A DNA stretch of 64,000 nt from Pontibacter pamirensis (lineage in GTDB: Bacteria; Bacteroidota; Bacteroidia; Cytophagales; Hymenobacteraceae), in NCBI RefSeq assembly GCF_010015475.1, contig NZ_SSNI01000011.1, positions 1 through 64,000 of the forward strand. The letters run 5' to 3'. Each line of letters starts with the position of its first letter. Position 1 is the first letter of the stretch. The position numbers were made by a program, and so were the translations under genes. Shown piece after piece: positions 27,801-35,609 of this stretch. Under the pieces are notes generated by a model, which worked only from the letters and a program-made list of their open reading frames with translations, searched no databases and was not told the origin of the DNA.

Positions 27801-28867
27801 CTGTGCGCAGCAATGTAGTAGAAATCACCGTTACACCGGATATCAGCCAGAATACCATAAAAGGGAACCAGCTAGTTTGTGTGGGAATCACTCCTGGTAA
27901 ACTGACCGGCCCTGTATTAACCAGTAGCAACGACAGCTTCTCTTATGCATGGGAGTATAGCACAACAAGCGCCACAGTAGGCTTTTCTCCTGCACCTGGC
28001 CTAAATACAGCAGCAGATTATACACCCGGCCAGTTAAGCCAGTCCACCTGGTACAGAAGACTTGTTCGTACTGCGGCGGCCTCCTGCCAAAGCACCAGCA
28101 ACGCTGTGCTGGTGACTATTGAAGCGCTGCCAGCCACGCCTCAGGCGACAGATGTCACCATTTGTCCGGGCGAGATGGCCACGCTGCAGGGAAGCGCACC
28201 AGCAGCGGGAGTTATGCTGCAGTGGTATGACAAACTAGCCGGTGGCAAACTACTGTACGAGGGTGCCACTTACCAGACTGCTCCACTCCACTCCACAACG
28301 GATTTTTATGTGCAGGCTATGACCACAAACGGCTGCGCTAGTACCGGCAGGACCAAAGTTACAGTTACTGTACGTCCCTCTACAGCCAATGCGGGTGAGG
28401 ATGCAACAATTATGGAGGGCCAGTCTGTAAAGCTACAGGCAACAGGAGGCACCAGTTACTCCTGGTCACCAGCCACCAATATAACGAATCCTACTATACC
28501 GGATCCTGCTGTCAGACCTTCGCAAACAACGACCTATACTGTAACGGTGACGTCAGAATTTGGCTGTACCTATACAGACGAGGTGACGGTAAACGTACTT
28601 CCGCACGTTGTTCCGACCAACGCCATTACAGTAAACGGAGACAACGTCAACGAAACCTGGTTCATCAAGAACATAGAGTTCTACCCTAACTGCCAGGTAC
28701 AGATTTTTACCCGATGGGGAAACAAGATATATGAATCAAAAGGATACCGGGAGCCCTGGAATGGCACACATAACGGCATGCCTTTGCCTATGGCGTCTTA
28801 TTACTACATCATAGACCTGGGGATGAACGAAAAGCCGGTGGCAGGAAGCATCACCCTTATTAAGTAA
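24824..28867 (+). CDS. large gliding-motility-type surface protein with T9SS type B sorting domain (module 3)
   Basis: A 1347-residue paralogue of the two preceding cargo proteins. It has a signal peptide (MIPRLVLLLLILFLSSQAFA), SHIVGGEFDL, the shared N-terminal domain (~20-340), a cadherin-like part, then Ig/PKD-like units. Residues ~630-1185 are a tandem duplication of a 277-residue block, each copy holding three Ig-like units (openings SSAQ, GNQ and TICPGEMATL). The last ~85 residues (NGDNVNETW ... FTRWGNKIYES ... PVAGSITLIK) form the type B sorting domain. The PorP/SprF-like gene follows 5 bp after the stop. The larger size comes entirely from repeat units between a constant head and a constant tail. 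Confidence 0.88.
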   Translation: MIPRLVLLLLILFLSSQAFASHIVGGEFDLRHVSDYNYRLSFNLYFDEINGEKTARDKNINVTIFEKGTNRTIEVLRLPLREESLLNYSNIGCTTSGLETSKLLYYQGLYLDPAIYNNPAGYYVSWERCCRNSTISSIQSPQNTGTTVYMEFPAVVRNGAFFKNSSPKLSLPPSDYACQGELFYYDFGSVDPDGDQLVYDMVSPLKGYSSTDNLRPAASSAPYPEVNWLPGYSKDTQIHGDPAVNIDRNTGWLTVRPNYVGLFVFSVRCQEFRNGVKIGEVRRDFQLVVKACRFNNDPIVSVTQLGSPSPSTDGQVIRIDPTDPRCINISYTDPEINEPLTLDVKPVNFTNDNVFSLSGTTSGIANIPNGAKTLEATICFEQCFNTGDQPITLDLVVSDDGDDGCGLPRQTIKRISLIVETREGNPPALSLSTGTRVFEVERGDRIRFDVTGSDADQEEVTVSASGRGFQLNAHNISFESKRKNGRATSPFSWTIDQQALQQSSYFIDFLVTSTTSCGSTLTRTETIEVRPLRKDDIANNTILSDQTLCAGEAPATLIGSLPTGGSGSFDYTWEMSTTNDLTGFSLAPGPQNKAQHYTPPVLTEPTWFRRKVTSGWEDELISTAVKITVQDAIDNNTISSAQAICASTAPNLLTGPEPTGEVGTYTYQWEYSTTGPTSGFRAITETGKGKAKDYQPGILNQTTWYRRVITSAPCPPVISNAVEITVTPDISQNTIRGNQVVCVGITPGKLTGPVLTSSNDSFSYAWEYSTTSATAGFSPAPGLNTAADYTPGQLSQSTWYRRIVRTAAASCQSTSNAVLVTIEALPATPQATDVTICPGEMATLQGSAPAAGVMLQWYDKPAGGKLLHEGATYLTAPLHTTTDFYVQAMTTNGCASTSRTKVKVTIQDAIENNTISSAQSICANTAPALLSGPEPTGEVGTYTYQWEYSTTGPTSGFRAITETGKGKAKDYQPGILNQTTWYRRVITSAPCPPVRSNVVEITVTPDISQNTIKGNQLVCVGITPGKLTGPVLTSSNDSFSYAWEYSTTSATVGFSPAPGLNTAADYTPGQLSQSTWYRRLVRTAAASCQSTSNAVLVTIEALPATPQATDVTICPGEMATLQGSAPAAGVMLQWYDKLAGGKLLYEGATYQTAPLHSTTDFYVQAMTTNGCASTGRTKVTVTVRPSTANAGEDATIMEGQSVKLQATGGTSYSWSPATNITNPTIPDPAVRPSQTTTYTVTVTSEFGCTYTDEVTVNVLPHVVPTNAITVNGDNVNETWFIKNIEFYPNCQVQIFTRWGNKIYESKGYREPWNGTHNGMPLPMASYYYIIDLGMNEKPVAGSITLIK
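26711..28372 (+). repeat. tandem duplication, two units of 831 bp
   Basis: Unit 1 runs from 26711 to 27541 and unit 2 from 27542 to about 28372. The period of 831 bp equals 277 codons and keeps frame. The units share long identical stretches (for example around 26791-26960 and 27622-27791), with scattered substitutions elsewhere, so the duplication is recent or partly homogenised. Confidence 0.88.
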
Positions 28868-28872
28868 AGCTT

Positions 28873-29877
28873 ATGAAAATTTTTACCAGCCTGATGTTTT
28901 TTGCCTGCATCTGTTTTACCGGCCATGCCCAGCAGCGGCCACAGCATACGCAGTACATCCAGAACAACTTCCTGCTTAACCCGGCTGCTGTGGGCACAGA
29001 AAGTTATATAGACGTCCGGAACAGTTACCGAACCCAATGGCTTGGCCTGGAGGGGGCACCTACTACCTATTATACCAGCATCAATGCCTCCCTTGACAAA
29101 AACGACCGGAATGTACCGCTTCCCAAGACCAAAAGCAGCTACAATGCATCCGGAGTAGCTGTTAACAAGAATAACCGCTTCCATGTAAGGCCGCATCATG
29201 GGTTAGGGGCTATCATGCAACTGGATAAGTCGGGGCTCCTGAATACCTTCTCCCTGAACCTCAACTATGCCTACCACCTGCCCCTCACAAAGAAGATCAA
29301 CCTCTCAGGTGGCGTATCAGCGGGCCTGCTGCAGTACCGCCTGAACAAGCGTGACTTAAACATGCAGGTATCAGAGGACCCTTTTGTGGCAGGAGATATG
29401 CCCAACATGAATAAGTTTGACCTGGGAGTGGGCCTGTGGCTTTACAGCTCAAACTTTTATGTTGGATTGTCGAGTATGCAGGTACTCAGCAGCGAAACGA
29501 AAAGCAACAACAACGGACCGCAGGCCGCACTTCAGAATCATTATTATGCTACCGGCGGTATCAGGCTCCCAATCACGAATAACATTGCTTTTACACCTTC
29601 GGTTATGGTGAAGGTAGCAGAAAACGGCTTGTATATGGTAGATGTAAATGCGAAGGCAGCTTATGGCCGGCGCTTTTGGGTAGGTGCTTCTTACCGACAG
29701 CGCGATGCAGTTGCCGGTATGGCTGGTGTATTCATCAACCACATGCTGGATGTGAGTTATTCCTATGACCTCACCACTTCTGACCTGAACAGGGTGAGCG
29801 CAAACAGCCATGAAGTAGTTATAGGAATCAAGTTAAACAACCCGCAGAAAACCATTTGCCCGCAGTGGGTATGGTAA
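28873..29877 (+). CDS. PorP/SprF family T9SS outer-membrane protein (module 3)
   Basis: A 334-residue paralogue of the other two PorP-like proteins, with signal peptide (~1-18) and opening QQRPQHTQYIQNNFLLNPA. It keeps the final CPQWVW. It is more diverged, and it lacks the 400-bp tract shared by modules 1 and 2: the mid-barrel segment is different (LNKRDLNMQVSEDPFVAGDMPNMN). It is cotranscribed with the large module 3 cargo and is presumably specific for it. Confidence 0.9.
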   Translation: MKIFTSLMFFACICFTGHAQQRPQHTQYIQNNFLLNPAAVGTESYIDVRNSYRTQWLGLEGAPTTYYTSINASLDKNDRNVPLPKTKSSYNASGVAVNKNNRFHVRPHHGLGAIMQLDKSGLLNTFSLNLNYAYHLPLTKKINLSGGVSAGLLQYRLNKRDLNMQVSEDPFVAGDMPNMNKFDLGVGLWLYSSNFYVGLSSMQVLSSETKSNNNGPQAALQNHYYATGGIRLPITNNIAFTPSVMVKVAENGLYMVDVNAKAAYGRRFWVGASYRQRDAVAGMAGVFINHMLDVSYSYDLTTSDLNRVSANSHEVVIGIKLNNPQKTICPQWVW

Positions 29878-29963
29878 GTGCTTTGTGAAGTACATTGAAA
29901 AGCTAAAAGAACAACTTCAATCCCATCTTACAGGATCTTTATATTGAATAATGCTATACAAAC

Positions 29964-30115
29964 AGTCCCAGCGGGACGATCTGTTGATAGATTTAAACAC
30001 AAAGTCACCCAAGCTCCAGCGGAGCGGCCTGTTAATATACTGTGAACAGGCCGCTCCGCTGGAGCTTGGGTGCTTGTGGATACATTTACTATCAACAGGT
30101 CGTCCCGCTGGGACT
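29964..30115. repeat. nested palindromic element, copy A
   Basis: About 152 bp with two nested inverted repeats. The outer arms 29964-29990 and 30089-30115 match at 26 of 27 positions, the remaining one being a G-T type pair. The inner arms 30006-30033 and 30045-30072 are a perfect 28-bp stem around an 11-base loop. Outer arms contain CCAGCGGGACGA, inner arms contain CTCCAGCGGAGCGGCCTG. A degenerate relative is at 63652-63800. It lies between the module 3 PorP gene and the QueA-family gene and could act as a transcriptional barrier. It may be a REP/MITE-like non-autonomous element. Confidence 0.8.
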
Positions 30116-30205
30116 TTGAACTTTGAAAACGTAAATCTGCTCTTGAAGGAGCACTTTCCCACTAACGTATACACCTTGCGTAAGGCCGGTTATTAAAACA
30201 AGCAT

Positions 30206-30213
30206 TACCTTTG
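30206..30213 (+). promoter_or_regulatory. TAnnTTTG -7 box of the QueA-family gene
   Basis: TACCTTTG lies 22 bp before the start codon at 30236, identical to the boxes upstream of 15816 and 46715. A TTG at 30176-30178 is 27 bp upstream, longer than the usual spacing. Confidence 0.5.
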
Positions 30214-30235
30214 CAGCATTAACAACACGTTTAAC

Positions 30236-31447
30236 ATGATTGACCCGAAGAAGCTGGCGATAAAGAATTTTGTGTACGAGCTGCCGGAGGAGCGCATTGC
30301 AAAGTTTCCGCTATCAGAACGCGACCAGTCCAAGCTGCTGCTTTACCGGCAGGGCCAGATGACAGATCATAACTTTACTGAGCTACCTCAATTGCTGCCA
30401 CCAAATACGCTGCTAGTTTTTAACGATACTAAAGTAGTGCAGGCGCGCCTGCTGTTTCAGAAAGATACTGGCGGTGCAGTGGAGATTTTCTGCCTTGAGC
30501 CAGTGGCCCCTTACCGCGAAGTGCAGCTGGCCATGCAGCAAACCGGTAACTGCATCTGGAAATGCCTCGTGGGCAACAACAAGCGCTGGAAGAGCGGAAA
30601 AATAAGTCTTCGCTTTGAAGGCGGTATGCTGCAGGCGGAGCGCGAGGCACAGCAGGAAGGGCATTTCCTGATACGTTTCACGTGGGAACCGGCGGATCTG
30701 CCCTTTGCCGAGGTGCTGGAGCGTTGCGGCAAACTGCCGCTGCCCCCCTACCTCAACCGCGATCTCACCCCTGAAGACCATACCCGTTACCAGACCATCT
30801 ACGCTAACCAACAGGGAGCCGTAGCCGCTCCTACAGCTGGCTTGCACTTTACAGACCGTGTGATGGTAAACCTGCAGGAGCAAGGTATAACCACTGCTTA
30901 CCTGACGCTGCACGTGGGCGCTGGCACCTTCAGACCCGTGAAAGCCGATGTAATGGAGGAGCATGAGATGCATGCCGAGCAGCTATATCTCACAAAGCCC
31001 TTGCTACAGCGCTTGCTAAAGCAATTGGGCAACCCCATCATACCAGTGGGAACTACCAGTATGCGCTCATTAGAAAGCCTGTACTGGTTGGGCGTAAAGG
31101 TGCTGCAACAACCGGCGCTGCCATTGCTGGAACTGCACGTGAGCCAGTGGCAGCCGTATGAAACAGAAGAACCTCCTGCTCCGACTGATGCATTAGCGGC
31201 ATTACTGGCTTATATGGAGCGACAGGGCACCAACTACCTGCACGCCAGCACGCAAATTATCATCGCACCCGGTTATACTTTCCGGGTATGCAGTGGCCTA
31301 GTCACCAATTTCCACCAGCCTGAAAGTACCCTGCTGCTATTAGTTTCTGCTCTCATCGGAGAAGATTGGCGCAAGGTATACCAGTACGCCCTGCAAAACG
31401 ACTACCGCTTCCTGAGCTACGGCGACAGCTCTCTCCTGCTGCCATAG
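30236..31447 (+). CDS. S-adenosylmethionine:tRNA ribosyltransferase-isomerase family protein (QueA-like)
   Basis: QueA transfers and isomerises the ribosyl moiety of SAM onto 7-aminomethyl-7-deazaguanine in tRNA, making epoxyqueuosine. Family segments are clear: LLVFNDTKVVQARL near residue 60, PLPPYLNRDLTPEDHTRYQTIYA, AAPTAGLHFTD, and LHVGAGTFRPVK with the following EEHEMHAE. At 403 residues it is longer than the usual 340-360. Longer Bacteroidota members of this family exist beside a standard QueA, so this could be a paralogue with an altered role; no second copy is in the window. No other queuosine genes are nearby. Cytoplasmic. Confidence 0.85.
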   Translation: MIDPKKLAIKNFVYELPEERIAKFPLSERDQSKLLLYRQGQMTDHNFTELPQLLPPNTLLVFNDTKVVQARLLFQKDTGGAVEIFCLEPVAPYREVQLAMQQTGNCIWKCLVGNNKRWKSGKISLRFEGGMLQAEREAQQEGHFLIRFTWEPADLPFAEVLERCGKLPLPPYLNRDLTPEDHTRYQTIYANQQGAVAAPTAGLHFTDRVMVNLQEQGITTAYLTLHVGAGTFRPVKADVMEEHEMHAEQLYLTKPLLQRLLKQLGNPIIPVGTTSMRSLESLYWLGVKVLQQPALPLLELHVSQWQPYETEEPPAPTDALAALLAYMERQGTNYLHASTQIIIAPGYTFRVCSGLVTNFHQPESTLLLLVSALIGEDWRKVYQYALQNDYRFLSYGDSSLLLP

Positions 31448-31518
31448 CTCAAAAGACCTTGCAGCGTGCGCAGCTCCTGCGAGCGTCTAATGCCAGAAAT
31501 TTTGGCTTTGCATAAATT

Positions 31519-31560
31519 AAAAAGCGCCAGCCCTGCAAAATTGCAAAGCTGGCGCTTTTT
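31519..31560. terminator. bidirectional terminator between convergent genes
   Basis: A 13-bp stem (AAAAAGCGCCAGC with GCTGGCGCTTTTT) with a T run on both strands lies between the QueA-family gene and the convergent M28 peptidase gene. Confidence 0.8.
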
Positions 31561-31610
31561 AATTTTATGCTAAAGCTGCAGCAAAATCACATCGCCGCAC
31601 TTTTAATTAA

Positions 31611-33011
31611 TTACAACCCATACTGTGAAATCAGGTAAGCCAGCGATGCCATAGAAGCAGCACCCAATTGCATCTCGCGGCGGTTCACCTGCTCAAAAGT
31701 GTCGATTTCGGTGTGGTGGTAGTCGAAATAGCGCTGTGAATCGGGGCGGAAACCGATTAGGGCCACGCTCCCCTGTCCTTTTAGCGGGCCAATATCGGCA
31801 CCGCCGCCGCCACGTGTCAGGTCGTGTAGGCCGTAAGGAGCCAGCAGTGCCTTCCAGCTAAGCGCTTTGGAATACTGCGCATCTGTGCCATCAATACCAA
31901 AACCACGTGGTGTAAAGCCACCTGCATCCGACTCAATAGCGGCAATGTGCTTCTCTCCTTTTGCCTTCGCTACTTCAGCATACTTACGCCCGCCGCGCAA
32001 CCCGTTTTCCTCGTTCATGAACAGCACCGCACGCACCGTACGCTTCGGCTTAATGCCTAATTCATTGAACAGGCGCAGCACCTCAATCGACTGCATACAA
32101 CCCGTACCGTCATCGTGTGCCCCTTCCCCTAAATCCCATGAATCCAAGTGACCACCTACTACAATAATCTCATCAGGCTTCTCGGTGCCCTTCAGCTCTC
32201 CTATCACATTGTAAGATAACACGTCTGGCAGCATTTCAGAAGTCATGCGCATGTAGAACTTTAGGCTCGGGTCATCCTTTAACAGGCTGCTTAGCTGCTC
32301 TGCGTCTCTTGTGCTGATAGCGGCTGCAGGAATCTGCTGCACGCCCTCCTCATAGCGGGTATTGCCGGTGTGAGGCACATCCTGAATTTCGTTTGCCATA
32401 GAGCGCACCAACACCCCCACGGCACCCAGTTTAGCTGCTGCCACCGGGCCACCGCCGCGTTGGTCTACAGCACCACTATAAGCAGCCATGGTGTGCACAT
32501 GCGTGTTATCGAAGGGGCGGTTGAAGAACACAATCTTACCTTTCACCTTCTTCTTGCCCAGTTTCTCCAGTTCTTCAAAGTTCTGGACCTCTACTACCTC
32601 GGCACTTATACCCTGTTTGCCAGTGCCCACCGAGGCACCCAGTGCCGCAATGTTCATATCTGCTGAGCCAATTAGTTTGGAGTTATAGACCCGCCCAATT
32701 TCTTTATCACCACGCACCCAATGCGGCACCATCACCTCCTGCAGGTACACCGTGTCCAGATTCATTTCCTCCATTACCTGTCGGCTCCACTCCACCGCTG
32801 CCGCTGCCTGTGGCGAGCCACTTAGGCGCGCGCCAATCTTCTTAGTGAGGTAGCGCAGGTTCTCATAGCTTTCTGTGCTGGAAAGGGCTTCGTTATAGAT
32901 CTTTTTGATAGTGGCTGAATCGGAAGCGTAATTTTGTTGTGCCATGGCTGGCAGAGTAAGCGCCGTGGCAGCAGCCAGCATCAGGCTGCGTAGGTTCTTA
33001 TTAGTTAGCAT
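31611..33011 (-). CDS. M28 family zinc aminopeptidase, secreted
   Basis: A 466-residue peptidase with a signal peptide (residues ~1-24, ending AMAQ). A PA-like insertion follows around residues 130-260. The M28 zinc site is complete: His in VVGGHLDSWD, Asp in AHDDGTG, the Glu pair in MNEENGLRGG, Asp in AIESDAGGF and His near the C-terminus in YHHTEIDTF. These hold two zinc ions and remove N-terminal residues from peptides. A periplasmic or extracellular location is likely. It may share a transcript with the DUF1028 gene 184 bp upstream, but a hairpin lies between. Confidence 0.9.
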   Translation of the reverse strand: MLTNKNLRSLMLAAATALTLPAMAQQNYASDSATIKKIYNEALSSTESYENLRYLTKKIGARLSGSPQAAAAVEWSRQVMEEMNLDTVYLQEVMVPHWVRGDKEIGRVYNSKLIGSADMNIAALGASVGTGKQGISAEVVEVQNFEELEKLGKKKVKGKIVFFNRPFDNTHVHTMAAYSGAVDQRGGGPVAAAKLGAVGVLVRSMANEIQDVPHTGNTRYEEGVQQIPAAAISTRDAEQLSSLLKDDPSLKFYMRMTSEMLPDVLSYNVIGELKGTEKPDEIIVVGGHLDSWDLGEGAHDDGTGCMQSIEVLRLFNELGIKPKRTVRAVLFMNEENGLRGGRKYAEVAKAKGEKHIAAIESDAGGFTPRGFGIDGTDAQYSKALSWKALLAPYGLHDLTRGGGGADIGPLKGQGSVALIGFRPDSQRYFDYHHTEIDTFEQVNRREMQLGAASMASLAYLISQYGL

Positions 33012-33132
33012 TATTGGAATAAGTGTGAATTTAAATTCTGATTGCCGTGTGTTTTAGCGGCTATAAGTTACTAATTTTAAATGAATGACAGGAACAGAGA
33101 TGGTTTTAGCCAACAAAACTCGGCTGTATAGT

Positions 33133-33175
33133 AAAAGCAAAAGCGACAGAATTAGTTTCCGCCGCTTTTGCTTGT
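33133..33175 (-). terminator. rho-independent terminator after the DUF1028 gene
   Basis: An 11-bp stem (33135-33145 with 33163-33173) lies 20 bp beyond the stop codon of the minus-strand gene and is T-rich on the minus side. Confidence 0.6.
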
Positions 33176-33195
33176 AAAGGTTAATTCCGGGCTTT

Positions 33196-34200
33196 TTATT
33201 TAATCCGCATCAGCTTTTCCATGTTCTGCTTGCTCACCGTCAGCAAACCTACTTCAGGTAAACGGCTGGTGAGTTCGCGCCAGTTATCGTCTTTTTTATA
33301 CACCTCACGCAGCAGTTTAGCTGCTTCTTCCACCTGGCCGCTGTTGGCCAGCCCAATGGCGTGCCAGTACTTCATCTCGAGGTTGTTCGGGAACATCGTT
33401 TCTGCTTTGCCATACTCCTGCATGGCCTCCTGCATCTGCCCCTTCTCAATTGCCAAATCGCCTGCGTTCATGTGCTCGTAAGCGCGGTATACCTTCAGGA
33501 GGCGGGCCAACTCGTCCAATGGCTGCTCGTGGTCGTCCACGCGCAGGTCAATGGTGCGGTCGTTCCAGGGTTGGTCGTTCTTCTGCCCCTTCACTACCAC
33601 CAGCGCGGCTGACTGCCTGCCCCGGATGTCACCGCCTTCCCGCTCTGCTGCCTGCATGGCCAGCAACACACGCTCTGCCAGCGGCTGCCCTTCGCTTCGC
33701 TCAAAAGCTTTCGCCATGGCAGGCCATACCTTGTCCGTCAGCATCATGTTGGCCTGCACCGAGAAGTTTTTGCCTGTAATGTGCCCGGCATAGCGGATAC
33801 ACTGTTTCCCGGTGTGGGTGGCCACACGGCCCTGGGCATCCAGAATCGCCACTTGGCGCACCTCCCGGGCTTCATCGTCAGCCAACAGTATGGCCAGTGC
33901 TTCTTCGGGTGTTTTCCCCTCCTTCAAAAGCGCCAGGCCGCGCAGTCCAAAGGATTTATTTGTGAACGATTGCGTAGCCACCACGCCAACGCCAGCCTCT
34001 ACCCAAGGCACCGCAGTGCCCACCGAAAACCAATGGCTTTGTACGCCCACGGCCATTTCACCTGTACCTGGGTCGCGGGCTACGATGGAATACGTGTGTG
34101 CCAACGGCTCCTCTGCCTTAAATACCTGCGCCTTTGCCGTACCCAGCGCGGCCACTAAAGATACTCCCATAGCAAATATTGTTGCTTTCAACTTTATCAT
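33196..34200 (-). CDS. DUF1028 (Ntn-hydrolase-like) protein with TPR-like tail
   Basis: A 334-residue protein with a signal peptide (residues ~1-24, ending AKAQ). The DUF1028 domain (~30-225) has the opening HTYSIVARDPGTGEMAVGVQSH, VPWVEAGVGVVATQSF and GDIRGRQSAALVVV; this family resembles N-terminal nucleophile hydrolases. The C-terminal ~90 residues (AYEHMNAGDLAIEKGQMQEAMQEYGKA cut by helices) look like tetratricopeptide repeats. Function in vivo is unknown. It is divergent from the NYN gene. Confidence 0.85.
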   Translation of the reverse strand: MIKLKATIFAMGVSLVAALGTAKAQVFKAEEPLAHTYSIVARDPGTGEMAVGVQSHWFSVGTAVPWVEAGVGVVATQSFTNKSFGLRGLALLKEGKTPEEALAILLADDEAREVRQVAILDAQGRVATHTGKQCIRYAGHITGKNFSVQANMMLTDKVWPAMAKAFERSEGQPLAERVLLAMQAAEREGGDIRGRQSAALVVVKGQKNDQPWNDRTIDLRVDDHEQPLDELARLLKVYRAYEHMNAGDLAIEKGQMQEAMQEYGKAETMFPNNLEMKYWHAIGLANSGQVEEAAKLLREVYKKDDNWRELTSRLPEVGLLTVSKQNMEKLMRIK

Positions 34201-34436
34201 GTTATCCTTTGTCTATACTCTTATTTTTCGTACTATGCCTAAAGCAGTAATAGAGGCCGATGAAAATGAACAGATTCAGTTGCTGCCACAGTGCACAAAC
34301 AAATATAAATGTTTTGATTATACTACTGGCAGACTTTCGTAACAACAACCTCTATCAACAATAGCAGTATAACGATATTAGAAAACCACAAAAACAGAAA
34401 AGGTGCTCTCCTGCACCCCTACGCAACCCTTAACAC

Positions 34437-35267
34437 ATGAAAAACTCAGTACGAGAAAAAAAACCTTCGCGCATGGCCATGCTTATAGATGGCGACAATG
34501 CGCAGCCAAGCCTGATCGTAAAACTAATGGCCGAAGCCGGTAAATACGGTGCCACTACCATCCGGCGCATCTACGGCGACTGGACCACCCCGCAAATGAA
34601 CGGCTGGAAAGACTGCCTGAACAACCATGCCATACAACCCATACAACAGTTCCGCTATACAATAGGCAAAAATGCTACTGACAGTGCTCTCATCATTGAT
34701 GCCATGGACCTGCTGCACAGTGAATATGTAAACGGTTTTTGTATCATCTCTTCCGACAGCGACTATACCCGACTGGCTACGCGCATACGCGAGGCGGGCA
34801 TCTTTGTGATGGGCATTGGCCAGCGCAAAACACCGAAGCCTTTCGTGAATGCCTGTAATGTGTTTATTTTTACAGAGAACCTGACGGATGATATTGATGA
34901 GAAAAAAATCGCCGCAGCCACAAAAGAGCCTGACAGCAACTCCAGCAAAAGTGCACCTAACCCGGTTCCGCTTTTGAAGGAGGCTTTTGTGATGTCGGAG
35001 GATGAGGACGGATGGGCGCACCTGGGCGTAATGGGTGTGAACCTGCGTCAACTAGACCCCAGCTTTGACCCGCGTACCTTTGGCTACGGACAATTGCTGC
35101 AGCTCATTAAGGCACAGAAAGACCTGTTCACCATCCGGAAAGAGGATGATAAAGGCCCATCAGCAGTGTATGTAAAACGCAAAGACAAGCCAAGAAGCCC
35201 CGCCAGGCGCAAGCCAAAGCCAAAGACAGAGTCTAAACCGAAGGCAGAAGCGCAAAGCAATAAGTAA
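34437..35267 (+). CDS. NYN domain ribonuclease-like protein with OST-HTH/LOTUS domain
   Basis: A 276-residue cytoplasmic protein. The N-terminal NYN (PIN-like) domain at ~10-150 shows the acidic catalytic positions in LIDGDNAQ, NATDSALIIDAMDLL and ISSDSDYTRLA, as expected for metal-dependent RNA cleavage. Residues ~180-250 are an OST-HTH/LOTUS domain (LLKEAFVMSEDEDGWAHLG ... GYGQLLQLI), an RNA-binding winged helix. The tail is Lys/Pro-rich (RSPARRKPKPKTESKPKAE), probably nucleic-acid binding. The family is similar to LabA/DUF88. Its RNA target is unknown. Confidence 0.9.
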   Translation: MKNSVREKKPSRMAMLIDGDNAQPSLIVKLMAEAGKYGATTIRRIYGDWTTPQMNGWKDCLNNHAIQPIQQFRYTIGKNATDSALIIDAMDLLHSEYVNGFCIISSDSDYTRLATRIREAGIFVMGIGQRKTPKPFVNACNVFIFTENLTDDIDEKKIAAATKEPDSNSSKSAPNPVPLLKEAFVMSEDEDGWAHLGVMGVNLRQLDPSFDPRTFGYGQLLQLIKAQKDLFTIRKEDDKGPSAVYVKRKDKPRSPARRKPKPKTESKPKAEAQSNK

Positions 35268-35324
35268 CTAAGCCGGTTAAAGTATAGCCTAAGCACTTAA
35301 ATATATACAATACATATTTTTTGA

Positions 35325-35356
35325 AAGCCTGCCCTATAAAGGGTCGGGCTTTTTTA
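35325..35356 (+). terminator. rho-independent terminator after the NYN-LOTUS gene
   Basis: An imperfect stem (AAGCCTGCCCTA with GGGTCGGGCTT) is followed by a T run, about 58 bp after the stop codon. Confidence 0.7.
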
Positions 35357-35609
35357 TTGTCTACCATTCATACAAAGTGCGCAGGAAGCACGTCTATGCA
35401 CTACTTCCCGCACTGCAGCATGAGTTGTAGTAAAGCTACTTGCTTTGTAATTCCAGCAACTATATCAACTATTTACCCTTAAAAGGCTGAACGTTAAATA
35501 AAAGTTATAGTGCCAACATTGTAGCAGATAAATCCATATTTTTCAGTATTATTAAATAATTAATCTAAAACTATATTCAAGTCCTCCAGCACTGTGAAAA
35601 CAAACCACT
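35357..35609. other. intergenic region upstream of the barrel receptor gene
   Basis: About 250 bp, AT-rich near the gene. TATTTTTC sits in it but no convincing -33 partner. Nothing else was seen. Confidence 0.4.

Noticed and set aside
29951..30196. Frames across the palindromic element, also at 63585-63872
   Set aside because: They are read through the inverted repeats on both strands and have no start signals or conserved content beyond the palindrome.
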